Source of the DNA: Glandiceps talaboti
Lineage: Eukaryota > Hemichordata > Enteropneusta > Spengelidae
Direction: 5' to 3'
DNA length: 64,000 nt
Assembly (NCBI RefSeq): GCF_964340395.1
Contig: NC_135556.1
Location: forward strand, 26,936,562-27,000,561
In this document: positions 59,411 to 64,000 of the stretch, one piece after another
How positions within the stretch are numbered: the stretch's first letter is position 1
Layout: each line of letters begins with the position of its first letter
Program-made: the position numbers and the translations under genes
The notes under the pieces: generated by a model
Told to the model about the DNA's origin: nothing
Databases searched by the model: none
Seen by the model: only the letters and a program-made list of their open reading frames with translations

Positions 59411-61413
59411 TCGTTCTATTATCGTTCAAGGCCTAGGCCCATTGTTTGTACTATGGGTTGTTGTTATTGTTGTGTGCATATCAAAGTTTATTCAGTTAAT
59501 TGATTATCCTTTATATGACATGACATGACTTTATCATATTCCCCGTCATTTTCTATAGATTCTCGTATCTGCTTCTTTTTAGTATAAAAAAATATTGGGA
59601 TGATACGAAATATTTCATTTTTTTATAATCTATGGGCTTCAATTTTTCATAGCGGTCTGTGTAATATGTAAACATCCAATGGGAACTACGGAAAATAAAT
59701 ATGGGTTCTTTTGTCTGCAAGTTATAATAGTATAAGCATACTTCAAGGGAAAGTCGCGATATAACCTTGGTAAGACAAACATTCCGATACACCCTAGCGC
59801 TCTGGAACTGGAATCGCAAATAATTCTGAGTAATGGTTTCTTGTACGATTACATTGACAATTTATCCAACCACGAGATAACATAAGTCCATTATAGATGT
59901 TGGTTGATCACGTGGTATGCATATTACGTCGATAGCGAGCATATGAAAATGACGGATTAGAACTTAATGGTCTGCGATTAGAATACCGACTTACACAAAG
60001 TAGATTTGGCAAAACAACGAAATAGACTTGACTAAAATAATGAAATATAAATTGACAGATCTGAAAAAAAAAGAAATATAAATTTACTGTAGACTTGGTT
60101 GAAATAACGAAACATCAATTTAATGTAAATTTGTAAAATGACGAAATATGATCATGTCACGTGGCCTGCGAAATATAGTGTTTCCCGAAGTAGCTTTGCG
60201 TGTGTATCTGCATATCTGTCTGTACATGTTTTACATTATTCCCGAAAAACGAGGAAATACAAAAGTTCAAGTTCCCGCGAAACAACACACATCAAAACAC
60301 AGTGTAGACAGTCGACATTCACGTACAGAGAAAGACACACACAGGAGAAGAGATGGTATATACACTTTTCGGGGACCATAAAGACTGAAGATGTGTACAG
60401 GAAATGGATAATACGTTTGGCTGCTGAAATTTTACATGTAACGATGCTTTGGTCGTGACCTTCGATTAGTCTGCTCAATGACAAAGAATGTAAATATTGA
60501 ATGTTGACTGTTGACGATGAATAAAAATTGATATCGGGGACGTTTCAGTTTTAAACCTAATGTAACAAACAAAAAACAAATTATCTCTACTCGAAATGTA
60601 GTGGCCTTCCTTCTTTTCAGGGACTGTTATTTAACCACCAACGTTTGCCCTCTTCATCACAACTTGAATTCTAGGATCGTTTTCTTTATGACTTTTCATT
60701 TCATCATGAAATTTCAATGCTTGACATATTTTGGACAGTCAGAATAAAAAGTCAGAATTTACAAGTATCTTTCATGTAATGACTTTGACGCATGTCTATT
60801 CTCTCCTACCAATATCTGCCATAGTCCTTGCAACTTTGTATGTCACAAAGACAGGTAGACAAATAGGTTGACAGACCGGTAGACAGAGACATCACCTATA
60901 CTATACCCCATAATACATGTAAAATAAATATATTCTTACCGAGCGCCTGTACAGGAGCGGCCTTTTGTAAGACAACATTGCAGAGAATGAAATGTACAAT
61001 GTTTTTTCACATTCCCGTATTGCGGTGATACGTACATTCTATTGTGGACTTCAGTGTAATGTCTATAAGACCACTTTAATTACATTTGAAGTAACTATGT
61101 GGAAAACAATGTGAAGTGATACAAGTATAGTGCTATCAAGTAGTACAACCGTACATGTCTTTAGTAGGGTGAAAGATATGACGGATCATGTCATGCTGTG
61201 AAACATTAACGATATATTGACGATGGAGAAAAAATAGAAAAATAAATCTGGAACTGTTGTTTATAATGTTTGGTTTGGATTTACATTAAATGATGTATTA
61301 CTGTATTCTGCTACTCGCATCAATGGAACTTGAGAATAAAGTCATTCAATACAGCAATGTATTAGTTCGGTCTGTTGGTCGACTAATTCACCCACAATCA
61401 ATAGATAATTAAA
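59411..61413. other. No gene recognised
   Basis: I searched both strands for exons that could continue the candidate first exon at 62111-62263 and found none I could support. The 106-codon open frame at 60138-60458 (+) has no motif. Confidence 0.35.
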
Positions 61414-61418
61414 GTGGT

Positions 61419-61453
61419 CTACCTACCTACCTACCTGCCTACCTGCCTACCCA
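61419..61453. repeat. (CTAC/CTGC)n array, left
   Basis: About eight tetramers of CTAC and CTGC. A longer array of the same kind starts at 61608. Confidence 0.85.
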
Positions 61454-61607
61454 CTAGTCTATCAGCTAGCCCTCGGATGTTCTTCCGATAAAATACGACA
61501 CACAGCCGAACAACGCTATCGAGGATGGACGGGCAAGCCCTCACATGCGAACTTCGTTCGCTTATAGTTATAGCATCGAAAGAAAGCCCGAACGTCTAGC
61601 AGCAAGA

Positions 61608-61709
61608 CTACCTACCTACCTGCCTGCCTACATACCTACCTACCTACCTACCCACCTGCCTACCTGCCTGCCTGCCTGCCTGCCTGCCTACCTACCTACC
61701 TACCTACCA
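61608..61709. repeat. (CTAC/CTGC)n array, right
   Basis: About 25 tetramers of CTAC, CTGC and CATAC variants. The 154 bp between the two arrays is non-repetitive and CpG-rich (AACGCTATCGAGGATGGACG region). Confidence 0.85.
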
Positions 61710-62110
61710 CCATACTTGTATTAAATGTAAGGCATCGTTTGACTAGTATACTCAGTGACTGCGGACAATATGAGACTCACACCCACAGACACTCAACTTG
61801 GCCAGTTCGTGTAATTACTCGGTCCTAGAAATCCATGTTATTATACCCCTTTCACCTCACTTATTGTCATCAAATACGTCAATGCTATTGGTATTTTATT
61901 TTATTCTGAATTATCTCTGGTCTATGCTCAAACCTAACTTTTAGGCGACGTAATAACATTTTACTTTAGACGTTCCATGTGACACTTCAAAGATGGTCGG
62001 TTTGGCAGTCTATACCAACAAGTGGTAAAACGGCTGCTTAAAAATACCATCTTTCTTCTTGTACATATGAAACCTTGTCATCTATACATCAACACAATAT
62101 CGAGTCTTAC

Positions 62111-62263
62111 CTCGTCTGATGACACGTCATAAAGGAGAGGTTCCAATGACATATACCTCCTTGCAGATACCGGACGACCTTCGGACCAAGATGCAGCTAA
62201 CACTTTGACAGGTGAATCGAAAGAGTCGCCGTGCCTATCTACAGAGAGTGAGAGTCTCTTCAT
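62111..62263 (-). CDS. Candidate first coding exon, unidentified gene
   Basis: ATG at 62263-62261 opens 51 codons that end at a consensus donor (GACGAG|GTAAGA), phase 0. The peptide starts MKRLSLSVDRHGDSFDSPVK and continues VLAASWSEGRPVSARRYMSL then EPLLYDVSSDE. The segment keeps more CpG than its surroundings. The pattern (basic start, RHGD, then LLYDVSSDE) faintly recalls the beginning of doublecortin-type domains, which is only a guess. No continuation exon was found between here and CCDC169, so the exon may belong to a gene with a long intron, or it may be chance. Confidence 0.4.
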
Positions 62264-63907
62264 GTCTACGATGAGATTTTTCACCACCAGTATAATAGAT
62301 TCAGCTGATCAGACTGTTGATTTGAGAGTATCGCCACCAATATGGTAGATTCAGACTGTTGATTTGAGAGTGTATTAACTATCGGCAACAGTATGGTAGA
62401 TTAAGACTGTTGATTTGAGAGTGTGTTCAGGTACCTATCTCCACCAAGATGGTAGATTTCAATATGTTACCAAGGCCGATACCAACATAACATACAAACT
62501 TGTAGAAAGTGTATAATTGCATATATAAGGTTCTTTTGATAGAATGCTGAGAGAGTAGGGTCAATATTTACACATACATAGGACAATAGAGGCGATTGTC
62601 TACTTTTCGAAATAACATAAATCCGACCCTTTAGAATTCATGTACTGGAAGTCGATTGACTTCTGAAGTAGAAATTTTCAATTTGCAGTAGGCAGCTACA
62701 TTGATGGAATTAATTACATAAAAAGATATACATTATAGGAGAAAACAAGTAAACAATGTTGAAAGTTTCACATTGATCGGTCATATGGTCATACACTATT
62801 ACTTGATATGCTTAGCCTGGGATCCATGCTTTACTCAGGACATTTCGCGTTATTCACCTACAGTGAGACAGAACGTTAACACTATTCACCCAGGCTAATA
62901 CCCGCTGGTGAACTGAAAACTTTTAAACTTTAGCATTTTCAACTCATATTTCAAACGCAGCCCGTCACCATTTTTCAAAAAGAGGAATTCTCATATATGA
63001 AGAATCCAAGTTGTTTGTATTGTGGGTTATGGAATGAAAGGTTCAAGGTATAATAGTATACTAGTATGTCACTTTGTTTCCCAAATGTTATATTTCACAA
63101 CAACTGTAGATATTTTAGTGTGTATCTGAATTACCTATGAACTGACTTGAGTGAAGCTATGTATGACGTGGTATAACACGGTATACATATTAGGTGAACA
63201 TAAAAGCACTCCAAAACTTTGTTCTGTGTACGTACGATTACAGCAACGCCGAATTCATTTCTTTATGAAATTATAGATTAACTTTGTGGCTTGTCTTTTG
63301 TCCAGGGGAGGGGAAGAGGGGGGTTTCAAAGATTAGGATGAAAGTTTGAAAAAGTGCGCTCGCCATGCGTATTGTTTGTGAAGTACATTATTAATATTAT
63401 TAATGCATATCAATCATTAACTAAATTGTTGACACCTACTTTGCATGCTTTGCCTAAGTCCTCAGGTCAAATTCTGAACCATGGTTTAACGATATAAAAT
63501 GGCTTCCAAAATATAATATTGTTGTATGTAAGCCCCAGGGTGTTATCCAAGACAACGATTTCAGTATGGTAAGTTGACTTTCTTGTACGCTGTGACGATT
63601 TGAGCTGCTTAGAATTAATAGGCTTGTCTATTGTATATATAGACACATATGCCTTTACAAGATACTATGGTGTTGAAAATAGCACCAATGGGATATAATA
63701 GACCGAGTCACAAATGGCACTAAGACAGAACATGGGTGCAATGTGAATTCTATTTTAGGACTGTAGCCCTAATGCAACCGTGAAGCATATGGCAAAGTAT
63801 ATCAAGTGTATTCATGTTGTATTGGTAATGACTTGATAACCTGAACACTATGAAACTGTATACACCACATACATACTCACACAAATACTCAGTCAGTCAG
63901 ACAGATC
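62264..63907. other. No gene recognised
   Basis: A threefold short repeat of GTAGATTCAGACTGTTGATT with TGAGAGTGT lies at about 62300-62420, just upstream of the candidate exon. Nothing else is supported. Confidence 0.4.

Positions 63908-63983
<76 letters not shown>
63908..63983. repeat. (AGAC)n followed by (CA)n microsatellite
   Basis: About eight AGAC tetramers run directly into about 22 CA dinucleotides. Confidence 0.95.
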
Positions 63984-63987
<4 letters not shown>

Positions 63988-64000
63988 CTGACTGACGTCA

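Noticed and set aside
60138-60458. 106-codon + strand frame near 60 kb
   Set aside because: Ordinary composition, no motif, and overlapping frames of similar length on both strands; treated as chance.
1-64000. Retrovirus-like, Polinton-like, CRISPR, tRNA or rRNA features
   Set aside because: I saw no capsid, integrase, protease or long terminal repeats, no spaced identical repeats with unique spacers, and no tRNA or rRNA signature words; a dedicated scan would be needed to exclude short or old ones.

Overview
The window looks like nuclear DNA of a non-vertebrate animal. It is AT-rich (I judge roughly two thirds A+T). Its genes are split by introns of about 0.3 to 7 kb with GT-AG junctions, and it is crowded with minisatellites, microsatellites and short inverted-repeat transposons. 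The recognisable genes are animal orthologues: GRXCR-type glutaredoxin-like protein, MGST2/LTC4S-type MAPEG enzyme, PRMT9, NDUFC2 and CCDC169. A marine invertebrate deuterostome (hemichordate or lancelet) would fit, but the species cannot be fixed from the sequence. No rRNA, tRNA, CRISPR, phage or retrovirus-like element was recognised.

Layout. 1-4.3 kb: probable 3' part of an unidentified + strand gene (last exon 4146-4255). 4.3-15.5 kb: no recognised gene, but a 171-bp coding-like tandem repeat (5.7-6.6 kb), a 59-bp repeat (11.5 kb) and a 2-kb, 43-bp satellite (11.9-13.9 kb). 15.6-16.6 kb: last two exons of a GRXCR1-like gene (+), whose upstream exons I could not find. 16.8-23.7 kb: no gene, dispersed repeats. 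23.9-28.7 kb: complete five-exon MGST2-like gene (-). 30.4-40.0 kb: complete ten-exon PRMT9 gene (-). 41.6-43.4 kb: complete three-exon NDUFC2 gene (+), head to head with PRMT9 over a 1.57-kb shared upstream region. 44.6-46.7 kb: several minisatellites in the convergent gap. 47.3-58.9 kb: complete seven-exon CCDC169 gene (-). 59-64 kb: mostly empty, with one candidate first coding exon (62111-62263, -).

All four complete gene models were built by joining exons by hand at GT-AG sites; reading phase agrees at every junction. Predicted lengths are 157 aa (MGST2-like), 1047 aa (PRMT9), 102 aa (NDUFC2) and 213 aa (CCDC169). The genes share no evident pathway: eicosanoid/glutathione chemistry, arginine methylation, respiratory complex I, and a coiled-coil protein of unknown role.

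The most striking observations are both in PRMT9. A 24-copy, 10-residue in-frame repeat sits inside exon 8, lengthening the linker between the two methyltransferase modules. A separate 43-bp satellite in intron 7 begins inside exon 7 and copies the exon's 5' splice site about 25 times in a row.
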